A stretch of DNA of 64,000 bases from Idiomarina tyrosinivorans (GCF_003987475.1 NZ_PIQH01000005.1:142683-206682); one strand, 5' to 3'; positions 44,695 through 55,769 are shown, numbered from the stretch's first letter. Numbers and translations: made by a program. The notes: generated by a model not told the origin, from the sequence alone.

Positions 44695-45657
44695 ATGTCC
44701 GAATCCAGCTTCGCGTTGTTGACCTCCATGCCCGCACTGCTTGTGCTGGCACTTCTAGCAGAACGCTTAATACCGATTGCTGAACAATGGCACCCACTGA
44801 CCTGGGTGCGATTGTTTGCTACATACCTTGGCAAAAAAGTGAATAAAGCCGAACACGGCGCGGCGCAACAACGCCTTGCCGGACTGTTGGCATTACTGTT
44901 AGTGCTATTGCTGATAGTTTTACCCTTAGTGATTATTTGGTTGGGCGCAGAATTACCTGACGCCATTGGCTTTTTATTGTTGTGGATGTGTCTGCGCAAC
45001 CAACATCAGCGCAAACAGCTACGTTGGGTAGAACAAGCAACAGCAAAAGGCCACAAGCGCGCCGCACGGGCGCTATTAGGGCGCGAAGTGTTACGCGATA
45101 CCGACAGCCTGAGTGCGCAAGGGTTAATTAAAACCTGCGCGGAGTTACGCGTTTTTGGGGTGGTCGAAAAGCAGTTCGCAGTCGCCCTAGGTTGGCTCAG
45201 TGGTGGGCCACTACTGGTGCTTGTGGTTCGGCTGAGCAGCGAATTACGCAGAGTGTGGCCTTATGAGCAAAGTCTTACTCGGCAATTTTCGCTCGCCAAT
45301 GAAATCCTTTTCCGCTTACTACACGCTATTCCCTACACCCTTGTCGCTATGCTGTTGTGGCTTTATGCCCTGCTTCGCGGGCGCAAACCTGTGCGGTTTA
45401 AACACATTCCCCATAACGGCTGGTTTAGGCCGCAAGCATGGCTACTATTTTGTGTTAGCCGAGTGTCACAACTTGGCTTGGGGGGGCCGCTCAAATATCG
45501 CGGTCATCGCTATTGGCGGCAACGTTTTGCCGGTATCTCGGCAGAACAAGCAGCCAGTAAACTTTGGCAGTGGTCCTGGCTCAGCGATGTTTTACTGCTG
45601 CTGCTTGCCGCCAGCGCCCTATTCGTTGAATTGCTTTTGCGATCTATACAAGCTTAA
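44695..45657 (+). CDS. AmpE/CbiB-like integral membrane protein
   Basis: A 320-residue polytopic membrane protein. Features of the AmpE/CobD-CbiB family: HPLTWVRLFATYLGKKVNK near the N-terminus, and LGREVLRDTDSLSAQGLIKTCAE (about 126-146), comparable to the CbiB block. Hydrophobic segments lie at about 10-28, 60-100, 200-235 and near the C-terminus. In enterobacteria AmpE is a membrane protein linked to AmpD and beta-lactamase signalling; CbiB makes adenosylcobinamide. No ampD or cobalamin genes are nearby, so the family is assigned, not the function. Confidence 0.75.
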   Translation: MSESSFALLTSMPALLVLALLAERLIPIAEQWHPLTWVRLFATYLGKKVNKAEHGAAQQRLAGLLALLLVLLLIVLPLVIIWLGAELPDAIGFLLLWMCLRNQHQRKQLRWVEQATAKGHKRAARALLGREVLRDTDSLSAQGLIKTCAELRVFGVVEKQFAVALGWLSGGPLLVLVVRLSSELRRVWPYEQSLTRQFSLANEILFRLLHAIPYTLVAMLLWLYALLRGRKPVRFKHIPHNGWFRPQAWLLFCVSRVSQLGLGGPLKYRGHRYWRQRFAGISAEQAASKLWQWSWLSDVLLLLLAASALFVELLLRSIQA

Positions 45658-45736
45658 CAAAGCGGCGTGATCGTGCATCGACCCGAGGCTAAGGTTTGGG
45701 TATACTATGCACCTTAATAGGCAACACACGAATATT

Positions 45737-46747
45737 ATGAAATCCATTGATGTGATCGGAATTGGTAACGCGCTCGTTGACCAAGAATTTGAAGTGTCGG
45801 AAGCATTCCTGCAGCGGCATGGCATCGAAAAAGGCGTAATGACCCTTATTGATGAAGCAGACCAAGACAAGCTTATTGCAGAACTTAGCCAAAACGGCGA
45901 GTTAAAGAAGCAATGTGGTGGCGGCTCGGCAGCAAATTCTTTAGTAGCGTTTGCACAGTTCGGCGGTTCAGCTTTTTACTGCTGTAAAGTAGCTAACGAC
46001 GAGCCCGGCGCGTTCTATCAACACGATTTAGAAACGGTTGGCATCCGTACCAATCTTGAGCAACAGGATAACCACGGCAAGACCGGACGGTGCTTGGTTA
46101 TGGTAACACCCGATGCCGAACGCACCATGCGCACATTCTTGGGTATAACTGCGGATTTATCGCAGCAAGAACTCGACGAGCAAGCGATTGCACAAGCACA
46201 GTACCTGTATATTGAGGGTTACTTGATCACCTCACCGATCGCCCGCGAAGCCATTAAACGCGCGAAAGCCGTAGCACGCGAGCACGGTACTAAGATTGTG
46301 ATGACCTGTTCTGATCCAGCAATGGTGAAGTATTTTCAAGATGGCATCGACGAGATTCTTGACGGTGGCGTAGACGTGATGTTCTGCAACCGAGAAGAAG
46401 CCGAGCACCTTACCGGCGAGACCGATCCGCAAAAAGCCTTGCCTAAGCTGCTAGAAAAGGCAAACACGGTAGCGATTACCTTAGGTCGCGAAGGCGCGTT
46501 GCTGAGTGATGGCGACAGACAAGTCCATATTCCTGGCGTGCGCGTAAAAGCTATCGATACCAATGGCGCCGGAGATATGTTCGCCGGTGCTATGCTTTAC
46601 GGACTAACCCGTGGTATGTCGCTGGCCGACGCTGGAACACTGGCGAGCCATGCGGCTGCAGAGCTCGTTACCGAATTCGGTGCGCGCTTGAGCAAAGAAC
46701 GGCAACAGGCACTGCTATCACGCCTGTTCAACGAGACAGTGGCGTAA
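45737..46747 (+). CDS. Adenosine kinase (PfkB family)
   Basis: Ribokinase-fold sugar kinase, 336 residues. N-terminal motif GIGNALVDQEFEV, the GGSAANS loop, and the C-terminal anion-hole/catalytic motif DTNGAGDMFAGAM (catalytic Asp in GAGD). It resembles bacterial adenosine kinases rather than fructokinases. The ATG at 45737 is chosen because family alignment begins at KSIDVIGIGN; an upstream ATG at 45707 adds 10 unaligned residues. It is followed by ahcY, whose reaction releases adenosine, so the pair would drain adenosine to AMP. Confidence 0.87.
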   Translation: MKSIDVIGIGNALVDQEFEVSEAFLQRHGIEKGVMTLIDEADQDKLIAELSQNGELKKQCGGGSAANSLVAFAQFGGSAFYCCKVANDEPGAFYQHDLETVGIRTNLEQQDNHGKTGRCLVMVTPDAERTMRTFLGITADLSQQELDEQAIAQAQYLYIEGYLITSPIAREAIKRAKAVAREHGTKIVMTCSDPAMVKYFQDGIDEILDGGVDVMFCNREEAEHLTGETDPQKALPKLLEKANTVAITLGREGALLSDGDRQVHIPGVRVKAIDTNGAGDMFAGAMLYGLTRGMSLADAGTLASHAAAELVTEFGARLSKERQQALLSRLFNETVA

Positions 46748-46796
46748 CCCTTAGCTGCGCCATAGAACTGATTTAGCGAAGAGAGATGAATCACGC

Positions 46797-48179
46797 ATGA
46801 GTTTAAATAATCCAGTACACGATTACAAAGTCGCTGATATTTCATTGGCTGACTGGGGTCGCAAAGAAATTGCGATTGCGGAATCAGAAATGCCGGCGTT
46901 GATGACCATTCGTCGCAAGTATGCGCAAAGCAAGCCATTGTCTGGCGCCCGCATCATTGGCTGTATTCACATGACCATTCAAACCGCGGTGCTGATTGAG
47001 ACCTTGTTAGAGCTGGGTGCAGAAGTTCGTTGGTCATCGTGTAACATTTTCTCGACCCAAGACCACGCCGCAGCCGCTATTGCAGCCGCCGGCATTCCGG
47101 TATTTGCTTGGAAAGGCGAAACCGAAGATGAATACGAGTGGTGCTTAGAGCAAACCTGTAAAAAAGACGGCGAACTGTGGAATGCCAATATGATTTTGGA
47201 TGATGGCGGCGACCTCACCCAACTGATCCACGACAAGTTCCCGGAAATGCTGGAGCATATCCACGGTATTACCGAAGAAACCACGACCGGCGTTCATCGT
47301 TTGTTAGACATGTTGAAGCAAGGCACGCTAAAAGTGCCCGCTATCAACGTTAACGACTCAGTGACCAAGTCTAAGAACGATAACAAGTACGGTTGTCGTC
47401 ACTCGCTCAATGACGCGATTAAACGTGCTACCGACCACTTATTGTCAGGCAAAAAAGCGTTAGTGATTGGTTATGGCGATGTGGGTAAAGGCTCTGCGGC
47501 AAGCTTGCGCCAAGAAGGCATGATTGTAAAAGTTGCAGAAATCGATCCGATTTGTGCGATGCAAGCCTGTATGGATGGTTACGAAGTCGTATCGCCTTAC
47601 ATTGACGGAGTGAACAAGGGTAATGGTGAAGGCATTAACCAAGCCTTGTTAGCGAATACGGACCTGATTGTTACCACGACGGGTAACATGAATGTTTGTG
47701 ACCGTTACATGCTTGCCGCACTGAAATCGACAGCCGTGGTTTGTAACATTGGCCACTTTGACAACGAAATCGACACGGCCTATATGCGCAAAAACTGGCG
47801 TTGGGAAGAAATTAAACCACAAGTGCACCAGATTTATCGCTCGGATGACCCTGCAGATTATCTATTGCTATTGGCCGAAGGCCGCTTAGTGAATTTGGGT
47901 AATGCTACCGGTCACCCAAGCCGAGTAATGGATGGTTCGTTTGCCAACCAAGTTTTGGCGCAGATTCACTTGTTCGAACAAGCGTATGCGGCACAGTCTG
48001 CTGAGCGCAAAACGGAATTACTGCGCGTTGAAGTGTTGCCGAAACAATTGGATGAGGAAGTGGCACGGTATATGGTTCAAGGTTTCGGTGGCGTTATCAC
48101 CAAACTGACCCAAGACCAAGCAAACTACATCCATGTAGACGTTGATGGTCCATTTAAAACTGACGAGTATCGCTACTAA
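46797..48179 (+). CDS. ahcY: S-adenosylhomocysteine hydrolase
   Basis: Splits SAH into homocysteine and adenosine with a bound NAD, completing the methyl cycle. Length 460. Motifs: the substrate domain [49 protein letters not shown], the NAD fold [19 protein letters not shown], and the C-terminal dimer tail ending KTDEYRY. Stop overlaps the start of the GNAT gene by one base (TAATG). The 49-base gap after the adenosine kinase is too short to hold a SAH riboswitch. Confidence 0.97.
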   Translation: MSLNNPVHDYKVADISLADWGRKEIAIAESEMPALMTIRRKYAQSKPLSGARIIGCIHMTIQTAVLIETLLELGAEVRWSSCNIFSTQDHAAAAIAAAGIPVFAWKGETEDEYEWCLEQTCKKDGELWNANMILDDGGDLTQLIHDKFPEMLEHIHGITEETTTGVHRLLDMLKQGTLKVPAINVNDSVTKSKNDNKYGCRHSLNDAIKRATDHLLSGKKALVIGYGDVGKGSAASLRQEGMIVKVAEIDPICAMQACMDGYEVVSPYIDGVNKGNGEGINQALLANTDLIVTTTGNMNVCDRYMLAALKSTAVVCNIGHFDNEIDTAYMRKNWRWEEIKPQVHQIYRSDDPADYLLLLAEGRLVNLGNATGHPSRVMDGSFANQVLAQIHLFEQAYAAQSAERKTELLRVEVLPKQLDEEVARYMVQGFGGVITKLTQDQANYIHVDVDGPFKTDEYRY

Positions 48180-48742
48180 TGAGTGAAGTGATTTATCGTC
48201 CAATAACGGCTGCTGATTCTGCAGCCGTTATTGCATTGGGCAACCAAGTTCACGGTGACAACTACCTCACCGAAGAATCTTTAGCTGACTATCTGCAACG
48301 GGGTCAACAGCAAGGCGTTAACCTATGCTGGTTAGCGGAGGTTGAAGGTGAAGTTGCTGGTATCCGCTTAACCTTTGCACCGGGACAATGGCAAATTGAT
48401 AATTTCTGTACGCCCGAAGAATGGAATATTCCATTAGCAAAGATCTGCTACTTCAAATGTGCCGCAGTTGCAGAACATCGTCGCGGCTTAGGTATTGGCA
48501 AAACCTTGCTGATGAACAGCATTGATGGCGCAAAAGCGCTTGGCTGTGAAGCGGGGTTAGCGCATATCTGGATGCAAAGCCCGAAAAATAGTGCCTATGA
48601 ATACTTTACCAAGTGCGGCGGTGAGCTGATTCAAGAACACGATAAGCGCTGGTATAAAGCGTCTATCGAAGATGGTTATTATTGCCCTGTGTGCGATGGT
48701 GTTTGTTTTTGCACGGCAGGCGAAATGCTACTGACCTTCTGA
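48179..48742 (+). CDS. GNAT-family acetyltransferase with cysteine-rich tail
   Basis: A 187-residue protein with the acetyl-CoA binding motif VAEHRRGLGIGKTLL (about 97-111) and a C-terminal Cys cluster YYCPVCDGVCFCTAGE (165-180) that may bind zinc. The cysteine tail is unusual for the family. It is coupled by overlap to ahcY and ends 2 bases before the FAD oxidoreductase start. Substrate unknown; the context suggests a metabolite or polyamine modification, but that is inference. Confidence 0.8.
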   Translation: MSEVIYRPITAADSAAVIALGNQVHGDNYLTEESLADYLQRGQQQGVNLCWLAEVEGEVAGIRLTFAPGQWQIDNFCTPEEWNIPLAKICYFKCAAVAEHRRGLGIGKTLLMNSIDGAKALGCEAGLAHIWMQSPKNSAYEYFTKCGGELIQEHDKRWYKASIEDGYYCPVCDGVCFCTAGEMLLTF

Positions 48743-48744
48743 TT

Positions 48745-50076
48745 ATGTACGATCCACTCATTGATGCCAGCCCCGGAGAAGCCCAGCCATTAGCCGACAG
48801 TTATTGGCATCACCACAGCCAACCGCAATGGCCAAAGACCAGCAACCTGCCAGATAGCGCCGATGTTGTTGTTATCGGCTCGGGCTATACCGGTCTTAAC
48901 GCTGCGATTACGCTTGCGGAAAAATATCAACAACGCGTGGTGGTGATTGAAGCCAACCATCTGAGCTGGGGCTGTTCCAGTCGCAATGCGGGTTTTGTGA
49001 TGAAAAGTACTGGCCGCTTAGGTCTGGCCGACTGGCAAACGCGTTATGGCACCGACACAGCTAGGCAGATATTGACCGAGCATGAATATGGCTTAGAAAA
49101 ACTTCAGCAACGCCGCAGCGAATGCCCTGAGCAATTGCAAGCGCAACTAGGAGGCTACTATAAGCTTGCGCACCGGCCACAAGCGGTTGCAGCTTTGCGG
49201 CAGCAATATCAAACACTACGCCAATTCGATCCTGCGGTACGATTTATTGAGCCGGAGCAGATTAACGGTGTTATTCATTCGCAGCAGGCCCATGCCGCGT
49301 TGCACTTTAGCGATTGCTTTGCCTTAAACCCGTTGTTGCTGGCTGCGGCAACGGCTAGAAAGGCGGCATCCAGTGGCGCGCAGTTGGTAGATAATACGCG
49401 AGTGATCGCGCTTGATAGGTCTGCCGAAGGCTATCGTGTAACGACCTCGAGAGGCACTATACAGACGGGCAAAGTGTGTATTGCGACGAATGCCTATACC
49501 CCGAAGGGTCTCTGTGCACGGTTAGATAACCGCAGCTTGCCAGTACTCTCAAGTGTTATTGTGACCGCGCCTTTAACCGCTGAGGAAATTGCTGCGACGG
49601 GGTTAGTTCCTGGTAACGTGATGATGGATACCCGCGAACTCAAATACTATTACCGACTGTTACCTGACGGGCGTTTACTGTTCGGAGGGCGCGGCGCTAT
49701 TCAGGGCAAAAACGCTGACGACCCAGTGTTTGCGCAACGGCTCTTGCACGCCATGTGGCAGAGCTTTCCAATGTTGCGCCGCATTACCGAGTGGCAGTAC
49801 TTTTGGAGTGGTTGGGTTAGCGTATCACTGGATGACTACCCGCGGATCGGCGCAATTGACGATAACCTATACGCCGCAATGGGCTACTGTGGTGCAGGTG
49901 TTAGTTTTACCAGTGTTGCCGGAGAGCGCCTAGCAGACGCTGCAATGGCACAACGGTTACCGGCGCTACCCTATTATCAAAGCCCACTCAAACGCTTCCC
50001 TATGGCACGTTTTCGTAGGCTCGGACAATGGCTATTCTACCATTATGGCCGGATCAAAGACGGCGATTGGCGCTAG
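48745..50076 (+). CDS. FAD-dependent amine/amino-acid oxidoreductase (DAO family, PuuB-like)
   Basis: A 443-residue flavoenzyme with the dinucleotide fold DVVVIGSGYTGLNAAITLAEKY (about 34-55) and the flavin contacts LSWGCSSRNAGFV; the C-terminal block SGWVSVSLDDYPRIGAID and GYCGAGVSFTSVAGERLAD completes it. It matches the gamma-glutamylputrescine oxidase/DAO subfamily. The ATG at 48745 is used; an earlier in-frame ATG lies inside the GNAT gene. Substrate probably an amino acid or polyamine derivative, not proven. It converges on the NatAB-like operon. Confidence 0.83.
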   Translation: MYDPLIDASPGEAQPLADSYWHHHSQPQWPKTSNLPDSADVVVIGSGYTGLNAAITLAEKYQQRVVVIEANHLSWGCSSRNAGFVMKSTGRLGLADWQTRYGTDTARQILTEHEYGLEKLQQRRSECPEQLQAQLGGYYKLAHRPQAVAALRQQYQTLRQFDPAVRFIEPEQINGVIHSQQAHAALHFSDCFALNPLLLAAATARKAASSGAQLVDNTRVIALDRSAEGYRVTTSRGTIQTGKVCIATNAYTPKGLCARLDNRSLPVLSSVIVTAPLTAEEIAATGLVPGNVMMDTRELKYYYRLLPDGRLLFGGRGAIQGKNADDPVFAQRLLHAMWQSFPMLRRITEWQYFWSGWVSVSLDDYPRIGAIDDNLYAAMGYCGAGVSFTSVAGERLADAAMAQRLPALPYYQSPLKRFPMARFRRLGQWLFYHYGRIKDGDWR

Positions 50077-50086
50077 CGTCGGTCTA

Positions 50087-51232
50087 TTACAAGCCGAATA
50101 CCGTTTTTTCGCTGCGCAGCATCTTCGCAATCACTCGATATAAGCCGATTGCTGCAGCAAGGGTGATTACGGAACAAATCAACGCCGCCTGCCAATTCAC
50201 ATCCTCGCCGCGAATCATCGACAAAAACGCTTGATGCTGACCGGTAAGCGGGAGATAAAACAGTGCGGGGGTTTTCACTTTAGCAAACTCCACACCGAAG
50301 GCCGCGGCCATTGGCACAATCAACAAAAAGCTAATGTAGGTTTGTGCTTCTTTGAAGTTTTTCGCGCGGAACGACACGAATAACTGTAACGCCGCAGCTA
50401 ACAATGCCAAAGGCACCAACAACAGCCACATGGTCAATAACATATGCGGCGCAAACGATAGGCTCATCCCAATTTTGCTGAGCGGAACAAAGGCAAATAC
50501 CCCCGGCACTATCACCAGTGTTAGTAAAGCACCAAACAGCGCGAAGGTTGAAGCAGCTAGCGCTTTACCGGTAACAATATTAAATGAAGACGTGGGTTGC
50601 GTTAACAAGAACTCCAGTGAGTGACGTTCTCGTTCACCGGCGCTGATATCGATTGCGACGTTCATGCCTGACCAAAATACTGACATCAAAATAAACACCA
50701 GCACACTGCCCATAATAAGTGCAGCTTTGGAGCCACGAGTGGCTAGATCTTGCTTATTTACCTGTAACGGCGTGACCACCCGCGGGTCGATACCACGGGT
50801 CAATAGTCTGAACGCAGCGATTTGACTTCCATAACTACGAATAGCCTGTTCTACCCGCTCCAAATCTGACTGTTGTTTCTGTGCAGACCAGTCTGCTTTT
50901 AAGGTCAGCTCAACAGGGCTACCTTGGCGTAGATCCTCATCCCAACTTGCCGGAATGGTTAAATCGATGGGGGTTGTGCCACTCGGCCAAGGCTTTTCCC
51001 GTTCAACAATTCCCTGTTGATTCAGATACTGGACAAATTCCGGTGCAGCATCCGCACCATGGATGTTAATGCCAATATCTTCCTTATCAGTTAGCTGGCT
51101 AATAAGAAAAAAGAATGCGACCGCCATTAATGCTGGGCCAAAAAACGCGTAAGACATCGCTGCAAGCACTGAGCGTTTGTCACGAATCGCGTCACGTAAT
51201 TCCTTTTTCCAAATTGTTAGTAAGGTACTCAT
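50087..51232 (-). CDS. ABC exporter permease (NatB-like, ABC-2 type)
   Basis: A 381-residue ABC-2 membrane protein. An N-terminal helix (about 20-42) is followed by a large extracytoplasmic domain (about 45-170) and five C-terminal helices, the layout of NatB and related exporters. SAGERERHSLEFLLTQPTS is the conserved coupling segment. NatAB exports Na+ or drugs; a marine host makes Na+ plausible but the substrate is unproven. Its start overlaps the end of the ATPase gene by one base. Confidence 0.83.
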   Translation of the reverse strand: MSTLLTIWKKELRDAIRDKRSVLAAMSYAFFGPALMAVAFFFLISQLTDKEDIGINIHGADAAPEFVQYLNQQGIVEREKPWPSGTTPIDLTIPASWDEDLRQGSPVELTLKADWSAQKQQSDLERVEQAIRSYGSQIAAFRLLTRGIDPRVVTPLQVNKQDLATRGSKAALIMGSVLVFILMSVFWSGMNVAIDISAGERERHSLEFLLTQPTSSFNIVTGKALAASTFALFGALLTLVIVPGVFAFVPLSKIGMSLSFAPHMLLTMWLLLVPLALLAAALQLFVSFRAKNFKEAQTYISFLLIVPMAAAFGVEFAKVKTPALFYLPLTGQHQAFLSMIRGEDVNWQAALICSVITLAAAIGLYRVIAKMLRSEKTVFGL

Positions 51233-51966
51233 TACGCCGCAATTCCTTCATCACTACCAATAATTTTAACGAACGCATCCTCAAGCGCCGACTCTCCAGT
51301 TAGTTCGCATAGTTCTGTCGGACTGCCAACCGCAGCCACTTTGCCTTTTGCCATCACAACTACACGGTCACATAACGCGGCAACTTCTTGCATCACATGA
51401 CTGGAGAATAGAATGCAGGTTCCCTGCGCGCGTAATTCTCTTAGCATGTCACGCAGGATACGGGTACTCATCACATCTAAACCACGGCTCGGCTCATCCA
51501 AAATCAAGTGTCCTGGCTGATGCACCATCGCCTGCGCCAACGCCACTTTCATCCGTTGCCCTTGAGAAAAACCTGCAGATCGACGATCGGCAATGTCGTT
51601 CATTTTCAAGCGTTCGATGACTTCGCTAACACTGTTCGTCAGCTTGGCGCCAGTAAGACCTTGTAATTCGCCAAAATAGCGCACTTGCTCGCGCGCCGTC
51701 AGGCGCTCATAAAGGCCAAACTTATCCGGAAAAATGCCGAGTTGTTTACGCGCCTCAATAGGTTCCACACTGGCATTAATGCCTTGGATTTTTGCCGTGC
51801 CAGTATCCGCCTTAAGCAAACCGTAGATGATTCGCAAACACGTGGTTTTACCCGCGCCATTGGGACCGAGTAATCCTGTGATCTCGCCATCCGCTGCAGT
51901 GAAGCTTAATTCGTCCAGCGCTTTAACCGTTTTAAAACTTTTTGATAATTGTTGTACGTCTATCAC
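51232..51966 (-). CDS. ABC exporter ATP-binding protein (NatA-like)
   Basis: A 244-residue ATPase: Walker A GLLGPNGAGKTTCLRI (about 33-48), signature GFSQGQRMKVALAQAM, Walker B HLILDEPSRGLDVM and the H-loop SSHVMQE. Start is GTG at 51964-51966 with GAGGTG close upstream. It is coupled to the NatB-like permease by a one-base overlap and follows the secreted peptidase by 25 bases. Confidence 0.88.
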   Translation of the reverse strand: MIDVQQLSKSFKTVKALDELSFTAADGEITGLLGPNGAGKTTCLRIIYGLLKADTGTAKIQGINASVEPIEARKQLGIFPDKFGLYERLTAREQVRYFGELQGLTGAKLTNSVSEVIERLKMNDIADRRSAGFSQGQRMKVALAQAMVHQPGHLILDEPSRGLDVMSTRILRDMLRELRAQGTCILFSSHVMQEVAALCDRVVVMAKGKVAAVGSPTELCELTGESALEDAFVKIIGSDEGIAA

Positions 51967-51991
51967 GGGGCACCTCTGAGCCAGCGCAGGG

Positions 51992-53449
51992 CTATAAGCC
52001 TGCGCCGTTACTGTTTAACACGAAAGGGCGCATTTTTTCCTTGCTCAAACATTGGGTATCGAGTTTGGCGCCGCTTCCTTGCTCGACAAACTGCGCGACA
52101 ATTTGGTTTGCACAGGTGTGTCCAGCAATGGTATGGCCGCCGTAAGGGGCAATCACTTCGATGCTATTCGGCAACGTTTCAGCAGCTTTGGCGGCCCATT
52201 GTGGCGGCGTCACTGGATCGAGCTCGCCCGATAATAACAGTACCGGTTTGTCACTGCTGACAGGCTCTGCCCACGCCGCAGGTGCATCAAACTTTGGCCA
52301 ATAGCGACACAATTCGATAAAGGCATCTGCTGTGCGTGAACCTATAAAGGTATTATCGCCATCTTCCGCCAACAACTGTTCGGTTGCGCGTGGCATATCT
52401 TCACTGCAAACCACAGATAAGGTTAAGCCTAAATACAGCGTAGATTCATTTATCGAGCTACCGAGAAGCCCGCGCGTTGGTTTATAGTAACCCTCGGCCG
52501 CTGAATCAATAACAAATGGCAATAGTTGGCGAGTGGACGGACTATACAACCCCATTCTCACCATTGAAGAAAACCGTCCAGCGGTCAGTAATAGATCCTG
52601 TGGCTGATTGGTGAGTGGATCGCGACCATTTAGCATCACCGGCTCATCGTTCAGACGCTGCATTACCTCTTGGTAGGACTCAGCTAGCGTTGGAAAGGTC
52701 GCATTACATTGTGGGCTGTTGGCACAATCTTCTAGCATCCGTTGAAAAGCGAGAGATCCATTTTTGCCAAATGGACCAATCACCGCCGTATTAGGTACAA
52801 CGGCATCCAGAGTGGCGGTACGTATTGCCTCAGGCGCCTCACGTAAATAGGTTAGCCCCACGCGGGTACCATATGAGCCGCCATAAAGATTGAGCTGCTT
52901 AATGCCGAGCGCTTGTCGGACGCGTTCGAAATCGCGTACCGCATTAACGGTATTATATTGACGAAAATCCGTATCAGGATATTGCTGCTTGCAGGCTTTC
53001 GCCATCTCTGCCAACTGCTGGTCATCATCAGCAGTCACCAATTCATCTGGATGGGAAATGTCACATGACAACGGGTGACTTTGACCTGTGCCTCTTTGAT
53101 CGATCAGTAGGATGTCGCGACGCTCACGAATGCGTTTAAAAATACGCGCGATCATCGGCGTGAGTTCTGTTGCAGCTTGACCGGGCCCTCCGGCAAGAAT
53201 CAACAGTGGGTCCGGTTGAGCGCCCTCTTTCACTGCTGGAAGTATAACGAAATTAATAGGAATCAACCGCCCGTTCGGTTGTTCATAATTCTCAGGAACG
53301 GTGATTTTTCCACAACGAAGACGGTCGTCTATGCCCTTCACAAAACATGACTCAGTGATGCTCTTTAGCGCTGTTTCAGACTGAGCGAACACTGGTATTG
53401 TAAAGACGCTAATCACAATGGTAATGATCAGCAGCCCGAATTTTTTCAT
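51992..53449 (-). CDS. Secreted alpha/beta-hydrolase, TAP-like aminopeptidase
   Basis: A 485-residue hydrolase with a Sec signal peptide (cut after VFAQ, about residue 22). Oxyanion motif GGPGQAATEL, then LIDQRGTGQSHPL; nucleophile Ser in YGGSYGTRVG; acid Asp in GELDPVTPP; His in GGHTIAGHTC. This is the TAP/prolyl aminopeptidase-like pattern (TAP_C type C-terminal domain). It is probably periplasmic and trims peptides, which fits a peptide-using marine bacterium. Two closing cysteines could form disulfides. It has its own leader and no shared operon upstream. Confidence 0.87.
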   Translation of the reverse strand: MKKFGLLIITIVISVFTIPVFAQSETALKSITESCFVKGIDDRLRCGKITVPENYEQPNGRLIPINFVILPAVKEGAQPDPLLILAGGPGQAATELTPMIARIFKRIRERRDILLIDQRGTGQSHPLSCDISHPDELVTADDDQQLAEMAKACKQQYPDTDFRQYNTVNAVRDFERVRQALGIKQLNLYGGSYGTRVGLTYLREAPEAIRTATLDAVVPNTAVIGPFGKNGSLAFQRMLEDCANSPQCNATFPTLAESYQEVMQRLNDEPVMLNGRDPLTNQPQDLLLTAGRFSSMVRMGLYSPSTRQLLPFVIDSAAEGYYKPTRGLLGSSINESTLYLGLTLSVVCSEDMPRATEQLLAEDGDNTFIGSRTADAFIELCRYWPKFDAPAAWAEPVSSDKPVLLLSGELDPVTPPQWAAKAAETLPNSIEVIAPYGGHTIAGHTCANQIVAQFVEQGSGAKLDTQCLSKEKMRPFVLNSNGAGL

Positions 53450-53540
53450 GAGAAATAGCCTGCTTGTTTAGATAGGCTATTTGTACGGATTTAAGTGAAG
53501 ATTTACAAGTTAATATTGTAAATAAACTGTTAACAGATAC

Positions 53541-53570
53541 AAAAAACGCCGGGACAGGCCCAGCGTTTTT
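53541..53570 (-). terminator. Terminator after the DUF3718 gene
   Basis: AAAAAACGC-c-GGG-acagg-CCC-a-GCGTTTTT: GC-rich stem with an A-run and T-run on both sides. On the minus strand it lies about 22 bases after the DUF3718 stop; it can also work in the other direction. Confidence 0.8.
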
Positions 53571-53591
53571 CGCGCAATCAAGTCGCTAAGA

Positions 53592-53966
53592 TTACAGACC
53601 TGCACGCTCTTTAATTGCGGCAGCAATAGGCGAGCCTGCATGACCGTTACTCTGTGCCCATTGGTAATCATTCATTGCTTTCAAATCGTCTACTGATAAA
53701 CGACCCACCATAAAGGTGCCAATGTCGTTCGAACCATTACTCATCGCAAATTGTAACAAGGTTTGTCCATTACATTGGATTTTAGAATAAATGTCGCGGA
53801 TACGAACACGTGAGTCGCGTAATTTCTTTCGCATACGCATAGTGTCGTCACCTTGGACGTATGTGCACAAGCTTAGTGCCAGTTGGTCAGCCTTAGCAGG
53901 CTTAGCGATAACAACGCTTCCCGCCACTAGGCTAAGCGCGATTGCGCCAGTAAGTAGTTTTTTCAT
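53592..53966 (-). CDS. DUF3718 family secreted protein
   Basis: A 124-residue protein with a signal peptide (cut after AKADQ region, about residue 27). The mature part has LSLCTYVQGDDTMRMRKKLRDSRVRIRDIY and KIQCNGQTLLQFAMSNG, the family core, with two cysteines likely in a disulfide. DUF3718 is restricted mainly to Alteromonadales and related marine groups; function is unknown. Own ribosome-binding site and terminator suggest a single-gene transcript. Confidence 0.82.
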   Translation of the reverse strand: MKKLLTGAIALSLVAGSVVIAKPAKADQLALSLCTYVQGDDTMRMRKKLRDSRVRIRDIYSKIQCNGQTLLQFAMSNGSNDIGTFMVGRLSVDDLKAMNDYQWAQSNGHAGSPIAAAIKERAGL

Positions 53967-54085
53967 GATGCCCCCATTTACTACTGTTCACTTTTTCACC
54001 AGCATAATACTACGTCTTGGCAAGTTCAGCAAACATAAAATTATTCTAACTGCTTGATATTGAATATATTTTTAATAACAAATTG

Positions 54086-54577
54086 TTAACGTTTACGGCG
54101 TAAAACGCGCGTAGTAAAGCTTAAATCATTAACATCTTTTGCTGCGTGATAGTGACTTTCAATTTCGTCCCATTCAGCTAACGCTTGGTAATCAGGGAAA
54201 AAAGTATCTCCAGCCACGGTTAATTCAATGTCTGTGATGTATAACTTATCGGCACGCTCAATAAACGCTTCGTATAATTTTCCACCGCCAATGATCATAA
54301 CTTCATCAACCGGGCCGGCGGCCGTTAACGCTTGCTCGACGCCAGAAACCCAGATTACACCGTCGTGACTCGGTTGCGAGCGAGACACGACGATATTTTT
54401 TCGGCCTGGCAAAGGTCTTCCAATCGATTCAAAGGTATTACGACCCATGATAATCGGCTTAGCCATAGTGATGGACTTGAAGTACTGCAACTCATTAGGC
54501 AAATGCCATGGCATATCGTTATCTTTGCCAATCACTCGATCAGCAGCCATCGCCGCGATCAACGACACCGTAGTCAT
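54086..54577 (-). CDS. folA: Dihydrofolate reductase
   Basis: Reduces dihydrofolate to tetrahydrofolate with NADPH. Motifs: SLIAAMAADRVIGKDNDMPWHLPNELQYFK (E in LPNEL is the catalytic acid, D in most enzymes), PIIMGRNTFESIGRPLPGRKNIV and EVMIIGGGKLYEAF. Length 163 (E. coli 159). It follows obgE by 13 bases on the same strand. The catalytic acid being Glu rather than Asp is seen in some bacterial DHFRs. Confidence 0.96.
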   Translation of the reverse strand: MTTVSLIAAMAADRVIGKDNDMPWHLPNELQYFKSITMAKPIIMGRNTFESIGRPLPGRKNIVVSRSQPSHDGVIWVSGVEQALTAAGPVDEVMIIGGGKLYEAFIERADKLYITDIELTVAGDTFFPDYQALAEWDEIESHYHAAKDVNDLSFTTRVLRRKR

Positions 54578-54590
54578 AGCGCTTCCTTGA

Positions 54591-55769
<1,179 letters not shown>

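Noticed and set aside
46748..46796. Possible SAH riboswitch before ahcY
   Set aside because: The gap between the adenosine kinase and ahcY is only 49 bases, too short for the known SAH riboswitch folds, and no fold is apparent.
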